23,078 nt of DNA, taken from CAZSAL01 sp964604825 (GTDB lineage: Bacteria > Elusimicrobiota > Elusimicrobia > 2-01-FULL-59-12). Below, in pieces: positions 15,300-22,342 of the stretch; the first letter of the stretch is position 1, and every line of letters starts with the position of its first letter. The DNA is taken from NCBI GenBank assembly GCA_964604825.1, contig CAZSAL010000042.1, positions 1 through 23,078 on the forward strand. Direction: 5' to 3'. The translations under genes were made by a program, and so were the position numbers. The notes under the pieces were generated by a model. It made no database searches, had not been told where the DNA came from, and saw only the letters and a program-made list of their open reading frames with translations.

Positions 15300-17047
15300 T
15301 GGCTGAACCAGAACCAACCAAATCGATAGTTTTGCGCGGCATAGCAGCCTCGCCCGGCATTGGCATAGGGAAGGCGTTTGTCGTCAAAGAAGAGGCGCTC
15401 TCTTACGTGTTCCGCGCTCTATCGCGGGATGAAGTAAAGCGTGAAATCCAGCGTTTCCGGATCGCTGTCGGCAGGACCCGCGCCGATATAGTTCAAACAA
15501 GAGACAGGATGCTCAAGGTCCTTGGGAAATCTCACGCCGCTCTGATTGATGTCCATTTGCTGATCCTGGAAGATGCGTTGTTCAGCAAGGACGTGGAGAA
15601 AAAAATCAGCCAGGAATTGATGAATGCCGAGGCGGCGCTGGTTGCAGTGCTGGATCAGGTGGGCCGCACGTTTGAAAAACTGGGAGATGAATATTTCCGG
15701 CAACGCAAAGACGATATTATGGATGTTGGCAAGCGTGTGATGCGGTATCTGCTTGGACACAGCGGAGTCCAGCTCAGCCAGCTTACGGAGCGGTCCGTAG
15801 TTATTGCTCATGACCTTTCTCCTTCGGAAACATTTTCTCTCCGGGAAGATCTTGTGGAAGGTTTTGCTACGGATATCGGAGGCCGGACTTCACACACCGC
15901 CATCCTCGCTCAGGGACTGGAAATCCCCGCTGTTGTCGCGCTCAAAGAGATTACGGGCAACGTTAATACGGGGGACATTCTCATAGTCGACGGTAACGAA
16001 GGCCTGGTGATCGTCAATCCCACCATGGCGACGCTTGAGAATTACCGCAAAGTCAGGGAAATTCAGCTTGCGGAAACCAGGGAGCTGGAAAAATTCAAGG
16101 ATCTCCCGGCTCAAACGACTGACGGCCGTAAAATAATTCTGGCCAGCAATATCGAAACTCCCGAAGAAGTTAAAGCCGCTTTGGGACACGGCGCCGAAGG
16201 CATCGGGCTTTATCGCACGGAATTTCTTTATTTAAACCGCGAGAAACTGCCGACGGAAGAAGAACATTATGAGAAGTACAGGGTTGTCGCACGGCAGATG
16301 CTCCCGTATCCTGTTATTATCCGGACCGTTGATTTGGGCGGAGACAAATTGGCGCCGCTCGGCGTGGCCGGTCTGGATACCGAGCGTAATCCTTTCCTGG
16401 GCCTGCGGGGAATACGTCTCTGTCTGCGATATCCTGATATTTTTAAGACCCAACTGCGGGCAATCCTCCGGGCGTCCGTCGAGGGCAAACTTAAGATCAT
16501 GTATCCGATGATAACCAGCGTTGAAGAACTGAGCCATGCCAACCGGTTGCTTGAAGAAGTAAAAAACGAACTTAAGAATAAAGACATTCCATTTGATTCG
16601 AATATCGAAGCCGGCATAATGATCGAGACTCCTTCAGCCGCTATGATTTCCGACATCCTGGCAAGGGACTGCGATTTCCTTTCCCTGGGAACGAACGATT
16701 TAATCCAGTACACGCTTGCCGTAGACCGGGTGAATGAGAATGTTGCGCCTCTTTATAACCCCCTTCACCTCAGCGTGCTTCGGTTGATATCGGTGGTTAT
16801 CGAAGCTGGCCATAAAGCGGGAAAATGGGTGGGGATGTGCGGCGAAATGGCCGGCGACCCGATGTTTACGAGCATCCTTCTTGGTCTCGGGCTCGACGAA
16901 TTTTCGGTCCCGGCGGCGGCTGTGCCAAAAATTAAAAAGCTTTTGCGGGACGCGTCATACGAGAAGACCAAAAAACTGGCTGACGAAATTCTCCATTTAA
17001 CTGACCAGGAGGAAGTGGAAAAACGTCTTTCGCCTCCTAAAATCTAA
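15299..17047 (+). CDS. ptsI: Phosphoenolpyruvate-protein phosphotransferase (PTS enzyme I)
   Basis: Enzyme I autophosphorylates with phosphoenolpyruvate and feeds HPr. The 582-residue protein shows GIAASPGIGIGKAF at the N-terminus and the phosphorylation site His199 in GGRTSHTAILAQGLEIPAV. The C-terminal PEP-binding barrel follows: GLYRTEFLYLNREKLPTEEE, the Arg-bearing NPFLGLRGIRLCL, IEAGIMIETPSAA, SLGTNDLIQYTLAVDR and Cys514 in GMCGEMAGDP. It is full length without extra GAF or fused domains, so it is the sugar-type EI and not EINtr. It closes the PTS block, with lepA starting 4 nt later. Confidence 0.97.
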   Translation: MAEPEPTKSIVLRGIAASPGIGIGKAFVVKEEALSYVFRALSRDEVKREIQRFRIAVGRTRADIVQTRDRMLKVLGKSHAALIDVHLLILEDALFSKDVEKKISQELMNAEAALVAVLDQVGRTFEKLGDEYFRQRKDDIMDVGKRVMRYLLGHSGVQLSQLTERSVVIAHDLSPSETFSLREDLVEGFATDIGGRTSHTAILAQGLEIPAVVALKEITGNVNTGDILIVDGNEGLVIVNPTMATLENYRKVREIQLAETRELEKFKDLPAQTTDGRKIILASNIETPEEVKAALGHGAEGIGLYRTEFLYLNREKLPTEEEHYEKYRVVARQMLPYPVIIRTVDLGGDKLAPLGVAGLDTERNPFLGLRGIRLCLRYPDIFKTQLRAILRASVEGKLKIMYPMITSVEELSHANRLLEEVKNELKNKDIPFDSNIEAGIMIETPSAAMISDILARDCDFLSLGTNDLIQYTLAVDRVNENVAPLYNPLHLSVLRLISVVIEAGHKAGKWVGMCGEMAGDPMFTSILLGLGLDEFSVPAAAVPKIKKLLRDASYEKTKKLADEILHLTDQEEVEKRLSPPKI

Positions 17048-17051
17048 TCAT

Positions 17052-18836
17052 TTGGAAATCCGCAATTTCTGCATCATCGCCCATATAGACCATGGAAAAT
17101 CCACGCTGGCCGACCGCCTCCTTGAGATGACAGGTACTATCGCCCATCGTGATATGCGCGAACAGACGCTGGACAGCATGGACCTTGAGCGCGAACGCGG
17201 CATTACGATCAAGGCAAAGGCCGTGCGCATGCAGTACCAGTCGCCTGGTACCGGCAGGAAATATATTCTGAATCTGATCGACACGCCGGGGCACGTTGAT
17301 TTCACTTATGAGGTTTCGCGCGCTCTGGCTGCGTGTGAAGGGGCGCTGCTTTTGGTGGATGCCACGCAGGGCGTCGAGGCTCAGACGCTTGCCAACGCAG
17401 GTCTGGCAAGGGACGCGGGTCTGAAAATTATTCCGGTGATAAATAAAATTGATCTCCCTGCGGCTGATCCCGCGTCCTGCGCGGTTCAGATTAAAAATAC
17501 GTTGGGAATTGATCGAACGCCTATTCTTACCAGCGCCAAGATCGGCAAAGGCATCAGCGAAGTTCTCGAAGCTGTGGTCAACGAAATCCCGCCTCCGGGA
17601 ATTAACACGCAGTCTCCCTTGAAAGCCCTGGTTTTTGATTCCGTTTTTGATACTTTCCGGGGCGTAATCGTTTATGTGCGCCTACTGGAAGGGGAAGTCA
17701 AGACGGGCATGCCGCTAAGATTTATGTATTCCGGCAAGGAGGTTGTCGCTGAAGAGGTGGGCGCGCTTCAGCTCAAACTGGTCAAGACGGAACAACTCTC
17801 CGCCGGAGAAGTCGGTTATGTGATTCTGGGACTTAAGGAGCTGCATGACGTCCGCATGGGAGATACGCTGACTTCCAGTGAGAGTCCTGCGAAAACCGCC
17901 CATCCCGGATACAAGGAGTTAAAACCGTTCGTCTTCGCCGGAATTTATCCCGTTAACCCGAGCGATTATGACAATCTAAAAAAGGCCCTGGAAAAGCTGC
18001 ATCTGACCGATTCGGCATTCGTATTCATCCCGGAAACTTCTTCTGCGCTGGGGTTTGGTTTCCGTGCCGGATTCCTGGGACTGCTGCATCTGGATATCGT
18101 GAAAACGCGGGTGGAGCGTGAATTCCAGATACCGCTGATCGTTACGGCGCCAAACGTAGTTTATCAGGTCGTTCCGGTTCACGGCGAACGCCATGTTATT
18201 GATAACCCTGCCAAATTCCCCGATAAGGCTGATGTTAAGGAGATCCTTGAACCCTATGTTTCGGCCACGATCATTACTCCTTCCGATTATGTCGGGCCGC
18301 TGATGCAGCTCTGCCAGGACCGGCGCGGCATATTTCATGACATGAAATATCTCTCGGCCACCAGGGTTGCGCTGCATTATGATCTGCCACTGGCCGAAAT
18401 TGTCAGCGACTTCTATAATGAACTGAAGTCTCTGTCCAAAGGATATGCCTCGTTCGACTATGAACACACAGGGTATAGCCCGGCGGACCTGGTTAAGATG
18501 GAAATTCTTGTTCATGGGGAAGTCGTTGACGCTTTTTCTTTTATTGTTCACAGCGAAAAAGCTTATGCGCAGGGGCGGAAACTAGTAGAGGCTCTCAAAG
18601 ACCTGATCCCCAGACAGATGTTCGAAATTCCGCTTCAGGCGCGTATCGGCAGCCGCATTATTTCCCGGGAAACCATCCCGGCCATGCGCAAAGACGTCCT
18701 GGCTAAATGCTATGGCGGCGACATTACGCGCAAGCGGAAGCTTCTGGAGAAACAAAAAGAGGGGAAAAAACGGATGAAACAGTTCGGCCAGGTTGAAATC
18801 CCTCAGGAAGCATTCATGGCCATTCTTAAACGTTGA
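17052..18836 (+). CDS. lepA: Elongation factor 4 (LepA), ribosomal back-translocase GTPase
   Basis: LepA is a translational GTPase related to EF-G that acts on stalled or misassembling ribosomes. The 594-residue protein opens IRNFCIIAHIDHGKSTLADR (G1), followed by RERGITIKAKAV (G2), DTPGHVDFTYEVSRAL (G3) and NKIDLP (G4). The LepA-specific regions GYVILGLKELHDVRMGDTLT, GFRAGFLGLLHLDI and the C-terminal VLAKCYGGDITRKRKLLEKQKEGKKRMK follow. The start is TTG at 17052, giving the expected N-terminus; no clear ribosome binding site is seen, so translation may depend on ptsI. lepA-lepB adjacency is common in bacteria. Confidence 0.97.
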   Translation: MEIRNFCIIAHIDHGKSTLADRLLEMTGTIAHRDMREQTLDSMDLERERGITIKAKAVRMQYQSPGTGRKYILNLIDTPGHVDFTYEVSRALAACEGALLLVDATQGVEAQTLANAGLARDAGLKIIPVINKIDLPAADPASCAVQIKNTLGIDRTPILTSAKIGKGISEVLEAVVNEIPPPGINTQSPLKALVFDSVFDTFRGVIVYVRLLEGEVKTGMPLRFMYSGKEVVAEEVGALQLKLVKTEQLSAGEVGYVILGLKELHDVRMGDTLTSSESPAKTAHPGYKELKPFVFAGIYPVNPSDYDNLKKALEKLHLTDSAFVFIPETSSALGFGFRAGFLGLLHLDIVKTRVEREFQIPLIVTAPNVVYQVVPVHGERHVIDNPAKFPDKADVKEILEPYVSATIITPSDYVGPLMQLCQDRRGIFHDMKYLSATRVALHYDLPLAEIVSDFYNELKSLSKGYASFDYEHTGYSPADLVKMEILVHGEVVDAFSFIVHSEKAYAQGRKLVEALKDLIPRQMFEIPLQARIGSRIISRETIPAMRKDVLAKCYGGDITRKRKLLEKQKEGKKRMKQFGQVEIPQEAFMAILKR

Positions 18837-18851
18837 TGGAGGATAAATAAA

Positions 18852-19808
18852 TTGGAGACAACCCTTTTCTGGATCGGCTGCGGACTTATAGTATATGGCT
18901 ATGTTTTAAAAAAACTTTTTAAGCAGGGTGATTTATTGAAGCGCGGATGGGTTTCCACGCTGCTGCATGTTTTTTTTACGGCGGGCGTCGGTTTTCTGAT
19001 AGGGTTTGTAATCAGCGCTTCCACGGATTTGCGCGGTCCGTCCCCAAAATGGCCGGTGACCGGGCTTATCATTGGTCTGTTGTGGGGGCTGGCTGAATTG
19101 CGCAAAGCTTCCGGCGGTGAAAAAGGCTCATCAGTACTTTTGGCTGCAGACCTCGAATGGGTTGAGACTTCTTCTTCAGCCGTCATCCTTGCGGCGGTGA
19201 TAATGTATGCGGTGGTTCAGGCCTTCAAGATTCCGTCGGGTTCCATGGAGGACACCCTTTTGATCGGAGATCATCTGTTCGTGAACAAATTCGTTTATGG
19301 GATTCGCATTCCTTACACGAACAAGCGCATCCTTAAATTCCATAACGTCGAACGCGGTGATATCGTCGTATTCCAGTGCCCGGAATCCGCCCTGTCCAAA
19401 TCCGATCGGGAGCGTCATTTGCGCAAGGATTTCATCAAGCGGGCAATCGGTCTTCCCGGCGATGTCGTCCAGATCAAAGACAAGCATCTTTATGTTAACG
19501 GTCAACTGCAGGACGAGCCGTACGTAATTTTTCGCGATCCAATGACGTATCCGGCAGAGCCGGTAATGGTTCCCCCGGCCGATTACCAGAAAGTCTGGGA
19601 TTCAGGCGAATTGGCGCAGGTTCAGGGAGGCGTGGTAAGGGACAATTTCGGACCGGTAAAAGTGCCTGAACACAGCTATATGGTAATGGGCGACAACCGG
19701 GATGGTTCCTATGATTCGCGTTTCTGGGGCCCTGTGCCTAACCGTCTTTTGAAAGGCAGGGCATGGGTGGTTTATTGGCCGCTCAACCGGATAAAGGTGA
19801 TTAAATGA
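18852..19808 (+). CDS. lepB: Signal peptidase I
   Basis: This inner-membrane serine protease removes signal peptides from exported proteins. The catalytic Ser131 lies in IPSGSMEDTLLIGD and the general-base Lys196 in KDFIKRAIGLPGD; the later MGDNRDGSYDSRFWGPV box is also intact. The N-terminal region before the catalytic serine holds about four hydrophobic segments (roughly 3-20, 36-57, 68-86, 108-126), more than the one or two typical of the family. At 318 residues the protein is close to the E. coli size. The start is TTG at 18852 with GGAGG about 9 nt upstream. It is the last gene of the 22-gene block; its stop codon forms part of a hairpin. Confidence 0.95.
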   Translation: METTLFWIGCGLIVYGYVLKKLFKQGDLLKRGWVSTLLHVFFTAGVGFLIGFVISASTDLRGPSPKWPVTGLIIGLLWGLAELRKASGGEKGSSVLLAADLEWVETSSSAVILAAVIMYAVVQAFKIPSGSMEDTLLIGDHLFVNKFVYGIRIPYTNKRILKFHNVERGDIVVFQCPESALSKSDRERHLRKDFIKRAIGLPGDVVQIKDKHLYVNGQLQDEPYVIFRDPMTYPAEPVMVPPADYQKVWDSGELAQVQGGVVRDNFGPVKVPEHSYMVMGDNRDGSYDSRFWGPVPNRLLKGRAWVVYWPLNRIKVIK

Positions 19809-19842
19809 GACTGTACGATAATTTCATTAGAAACAGTCTCAT
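19805..19842. repeat. 10-bp perfect inverted repeat at the lepB stop
   Basis: ATGAGACTGT (19805-19814) is the exact reverse complement of ACAGTCTCAT (19833-19842), with an 18-nt AT-rich loop. It contains the lepB stop codon. There is no T-run after it, so it is not a standard intrinsic terminator, but it could stabilise the 3' end or act as part of a termination/processing structure at the end of the long operon. Confidence 0.7.
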
Positions 19843-19865
19843 CCCCGCAAGAAGTAAGCGGGGAT
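19841..19865. repeat. 8-bp GC-rich hairpin downstream of lepB
   Basis: ATCCCCGC (19841-19848) and GCGGGGAT (19858-19865) are exact reverse complements separated by 9 nt. It abuts and overlaps the previous inverted repeat by two bases. No U-tract follows. Confidence 0.65.
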
Positions 19866-19883
19866 CTATCATTCAAAACATCT

Positions 19884-19962
19884 GGATTCCCGTCCCGGAA
19901 CATGGGACGGTCCCTTCCATTAGATTTAAAAGGATTGGGACCGATTACGACCTCGGGAATGA
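19884..19962. repeat. REP/dRS3-like palindromic element
   Basis: The outer arms ATTCCCG (19886-19892) and CGGGAAT (19954-19960) resemble the ATTCCC...GGGAAT ends of widespread palindromic intergenic elements (the CTGGATTCCCG ... CGGGAATGACAG pattern). Inside are CCGTCCC/GGGACGG (19890-19896 with 19904-19910) and GGTCCC/GGGACC (19909-19914 with 19937-19942). The nested symmetry suggests a non-autonomous palindromic repeat rather than a gene regulatory site. Copy number elsewhere in the genome is unknown. Confidence 0.55.
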
Positions 19963-19979
19963 CAGAATGGGAGAATAAC

Positions 19980-20234
19980 ATGTTTATCCCATGGAAAGCG
20001 TGGCTGATAGCTTCGTTAGCCTTTATTGTTATTGAAATTCTGCCGCCGCCCACGCATTTCTTTTTTCTGTGCGCCTCTCTCGGGGCTCTTGCCGCGTCCA
20101 TAGCCGCTTTTTTCCTTCCGGGGTCGTGGATTTCCTGGCTGGTTTTTATAGCCGGGACGCTTGGGCTCATTCCCTTCCTGATACCCCTGGCTAAATTTAT
20201 TTTTTCCAGGAAAGATGATAGTCACATCCGATAA
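19980..20234 (+). CDS. Short NfeD-like integral membrane protein
   Basis: This 84-residue protein is almost entirely hydrophobic, with about three membrane segments (FIPWKAWLIASLAFIVIEIL, FFFLCASLGALAASIAAFFL and a third around residues 53-76). The pattern W-x-x-W-x-x-x-x-x-x-x-I-E-x-L-x-P-P-x-x-F-F-F-L-x-x-x-x-G-A-L resembles the membrane part of NfeD-family proteins, but the C-terminal OB-fold domain is missing. I chose the ATG at 19980 because GGGAGA lies just upstream; an open frame from 19902 runs through the palindromic element and is unlikely. It overlaps hemW by 20 nt. Function is unknown; NfeD proteins usually pair with membrane proteases or SPFH proteins, and neither is seen here. 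Confidence 0.6.
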   Translation: MFIPWKAWLIASLAFIVIEILPPPTHFFFLCASLGALAASIAAFFLPGSWISWLVFIAGTLGLIPFLIPLAKFIFSRKDDSHIR

Positions 20235-21411
20235 TACGTCGCCAGGTATTTACGTCCATATTCCTTTCTGTCGCTCCCGTTGCGGGTATTGTGATTTTGT
20301 TTCTACCGCAGGCATGGAAGACGGGATCGAATCGTATGTGAAGGCTCTGTGCCGCGAAATCGCGCTGTGGGAATGGCCGGCAGATGCGGAATTCGGAATT
20401 CGGAGTTCGGAAGAAGGAATCGTTCATAAAAGCAACCTACTTCCGCATTCCGCAATCCACATTCCGCACTTGGTTAAAACAATCTATCTCGGAGGCGGTA
20501 CGCCTTCCATACTGGAACCACGGCACATCTTTTCCATTTTTCAAAGCCTGTTTGCCCATTTCCAGATTACTGATAAGCCTGAAGTTAATATAGAAGCTAA
20601 CCCGGAGAGCGTTTCCATGGAGAAAGCTCTGGCTTGGAAGAAAGCCGGGATCAACCGCGTCAGTATCGGGCTGCAGGCTTATGACGACGATCTGCTGCGC
20701 GCTATCGGACGGATTCACAGCGTTAAACGGTTCGTGGAGGCTTTTAATCTGCTGCGCGCCGCCGGTTTCGAAAATATCAATATCGATTTGGTGTACGGCC
20801 TGCCCGGACAGACCTTTAAGGGATGGAGCGAAACGCTGGAGAGAACCGTTTCTTTTGCGCCTGAACATCTGTCTCTTTATGCGTTAACTGTCGAGCCGGG
20901 AACTCCTTTTGCTGCCAGTGGGGTCAGTATTGATAATGATCTTCAAGCGGAAATGTATGACCATGCGAGAACGTTTCTTGAAAAGGCCGGATACCCGCAA
21001 TATGAAATATCTAATTTTGCCCGGGCCGGACGGGAATGCCGGCACAATTTGATTTATTGGCGGCAGGAACCATATATCGGCCTGGGGGCGGGAGCCGTGG
21101 GCTGCGTTGACGGTATGCGCTGGGAAAATCACAGGACGCTGCAGGACTATGAATCCGCCGTTATATCCGGTATCATGCCGCGGCTTTCGGAAGAGGCCCT
21201 GGATGAAAAGACCCGGGAATTTGAGCGTTTAATGCTGGGGCTGCGGCTTCGCGAAGGTCTTGCATGGAAAGATGAGGGCAATACCGCATGGATTGCCGAA
21301 CGCAAAAGGCTTGCCGCTGCCGGGCGTCTGGAAGAATTGCGGCCGGGAATATGGCGAATCCCGCACAAATACGTGCCCGTAACAAATCAGATTCTGCTTT
21401 CCTTTTTTTAG
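20215..21411 (+). CDS. hemW: Radical SAM family heme chaperone HemW-like protein
   Basis: HemW-type proteins bind heme and a [4Fe-4S] cluster and are often misnamed coproporphyrinogen III oxidase. The protein starts with the cluster motif IPFCRSRCGYCDF (CxxxCxxC), then YLGGGTPSIL, VNIEANPESV, INRVSIGLQAYDDDLLRAIGR, NINIDLVYGLPGQT, QYEISNFARAGRECRHNLIYW and the C-terminal LMLGLRLREG. Its 398 residues are about 20 more than usual: residues about 58-85 come from an in-frame palindromic heptamer repeat inserted between the first helix and the GGGTPS strand. The reading frame is open throughout, so the protein may tolerate it as a surface loop. It overlaps the NfeD-like gene by 20 nt and has AGGA upstream. 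Confidence 0.9.
   Translation: MIVTSDNTSPGIYVHIPFCRSRCGYCDFVSTAGMEDGIESYVKALCREIALWEWPADAEFGIRSSEEGIVHKSNLLPHSAIHIPHLVKTIYLGGGTPSILEPRHIFSIFQSLFAHFQITDKPEVNIEANPESVSMEKALAWKKAGINRVSIGLQAYDDDLLRAIGRIHSVKRFVEAFNLLRAAGFENINIDLVYGLPGQTFKGWSETLERTVSFAPEHLSLYALTVEPGTPFAASGVSIDNDLQAEMYDHARTFLEKAGYPQYEISNFARAGRECRHNLIYWRQEPYIGLGAGAVGCVDGMRWENHRTLQDYESAVISGIMPRLSEEALDEKTREFERLMLGLRLREGLAWKDEGNTAWIAERKRLAAAGRLEELRPGIWRIPHKYVPVTNQILLSFF
20386..20467. repeat. Palindromic heptamer-repeat element inside hemW
   Basis: The left arm (20386-20413) is made of degenerate heptamers GGAATTC, GGAATTC, GGAGTTC, GGAAG. The right arm (20440-20467) consists of heptamers of the type ATTCCGC. The arms are reverse complements at 22 of 28 positions by my count, around a 26-nt loop. 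The element lies wholly within the open hemW frame and has no counterpart in usual HemW proteins, so I read it as an insertion of a non-autonomous palindromic repeat. Confidence 0.7.
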
Positions 21412-21482
21412 AATAAGAAATTTCCTGTCCTTGTATTACAATATCACTATGAAGCCGTTCGTTAAATTGTCAGGGGGATTTT

Positions 21483-21902
21483 ATGGAAAAAGCATCGCCG
21501 TCGCGCAGCATTGAATTTGTAGCTTATCAGGTGCTTCCCGACAGCCCCCAGATACAGCACGACTTTCTGATGGCTATGGCGTCGCTTGGAGTACTTTCAA
21601 GCCATGACTTTGCGGCCGAGGTTGTCCGGGTTGCCAGACACAACATGATCCCGCCCATGTCTCTGGAAGGATTCAGGGAAGTACCCGGGCAGGGTGTTAG
21701 TGGATTTCTAAAGTTTCCGGGTGAAAAGCGTCCGCGAGTTGTCGCGCTGGGGAACAGGGAATTCATTAACGAATGCGGGCTTCAGATCCCGGAGCTGCTG
21801 GAATCTGCGGCGCGCGCGTGGGAACGGGAGCCTGACAGTTTTATAGCGCTGGGCGGATGGGACGGGTTGGTTCGCGGCATACTTCGTTTCAAGCGGTCCT
21901 GA
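21483..21902 (+). CDS. Stand-alone P1B-type ATPase nucleotide-binding (N) domain-like protein
   Basis: This 139-residue protein has no membrane segment and no DKTGT phosphorylation loop, but follows the N-domain of heavy-metal P-type ATPases from end to end. SSHDFAAEVVRVA (His41) matches the SEHPLA-x-A-I-V-x-x-A helix. FREVPGQGVSG (Gly69, Gly71) matches the F-x-x-x-x-G-x-G-V loop, and ALGNREFINECG (Gly90-Asn91) matches the x-G-N-R-x-x-x-x-x-x-G segment. The tail FIALGGWDGLVRGILRF resembles the strand that returns to the P-domain. The nucleotide-contacting His and Gly residues of the family are kept. A strong ribosome binding site (AGGGGG, 21472-21477) supports the start. It could be an independent ATP/ligand-binding regulator or a relic of a transporter; the intact frame and its own ribosome binding site favour a real gene. 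Gene neighbours give no clue. Confidence 0.6.
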   Translation: MEKASPSRSIEFVAYQVLPDSPQIQHDFLMAMASLGVLSSHDFAAEVVRVARHNMIPPMSLEGFREVPGQGVSGFLKFPGEKRPRVVALGNREFINECGLQIPELLESAARAWEREPDSFIALGGWDGLVRGILRFKRS

Positions 21903-21979
21903 CCACCCTTTGTGGCATACCAGCTCCCAATCTCCCTATCACCCCATAACCCATTACCTGCCTAGCGAGCATCCGCATC

Positions 21980-22010
21980 TCTGACTTCTGCTTTCTGAGT
22001 TCTGATCTGA
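21980..22010. repeat. Degenerate heptamer tandem repeat (TCTGNNT)
   Basis: The segment reads as TCTGACT, TCTGCTT, TCTGAGT, TCTGATC and a terminal TGA: four units with a 7-bp period. The period equals that of the heptamers in the hemW insertion, although the sequence differs. Confidence 0.65.
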
Positions 22011-22067
22011 ATTGTTCATGCTCGGCCCTGTAGTTACTGTTGTTCCTCGGCCCTTCCGCTTTGGTTT

Positions 22068-22159
22068 ACCACGCGACCAGTTTTTTAGTGGAAGCGCTAA
22101 ACGACCTATTTGTTTTTGGAAGTTTGGCCACGCTTCCACTTAACATAGGGTCGCGTGGT
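22068..22159. repeat. Large perfect-arm palindrome (11 bp + 10 bp stems)
   Basis: ACCACGCGACC (22068-22078) pairs exactly with GGTCGCGTGGT (22149-22159). AGTGGAAGCG (22087-22096) pairs exactly with CGCTTCCACT (22131-22140). The two stems are separated by equal 8-nt sides, giving a symmetric internal loop. The structure would fold into a long hairpin in either strand. Confidence 0.8.
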
Positions 22160-22203
22160 GGCCTAGCCTCCCAAGCGACCTATCCGTTAGTGGAAGCTTG
22201 GCC
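22074..22203. repeat. Four-copy 28-bp repeat cluster (three direct, one inverted)
   Basis: Each copy has CGACC, exactly 11 nt, then GGAAG, mostly followed by a variant of CTTGGCC. Copy A: 22074-22101; B: 22102-22129; C: 22176-22203; inverted copy D: about 22126-22153. B and C agree at most positions (CGACCTAT ... GGAAGnTTGGCC). A and D form the arms of the large palindrome. The fixed internal spacing argues against chance. Iteron-like protein-binding sites or a degenerate palindromic element are both possible. Confidence 0.65.
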
Positions 22204-22342
22204 TAGTCTCCAATAAAAAATGGTCAACAAGGCATAAACAAATAGTCGGCAAGGCACCCCCGCCGGTTTTTGGCCTTTTAACTGTGACGGTTTACCTGCC
22301 TTCCGGGCTGGATATATAAACGATCAACGCGAACGGGTACGA

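Noticed and set aside
19806..19870. Intrinsic terminator after lepB
   Set aside because: Good hairpins are present but no T-rich tract follows either of them, so I list them only as inverted repeats.
21430..21455. Sigma-70 promoter before the P-type ATPase-like gene (TACAAT at 21437)
   Set aside because: No -35 box at acceptable spacing could be found; too weak to report as a feature.
22068..22159. Integron attC site
   Set aside because: No GTTRRRY/RYYYAAC core ends are seen and the stems are too perfect for attC.
22068..22203. CRISPR array
   Set aside because: Copies are in mixed orientation, adjoin or overlap, and lack regular unique spacers.
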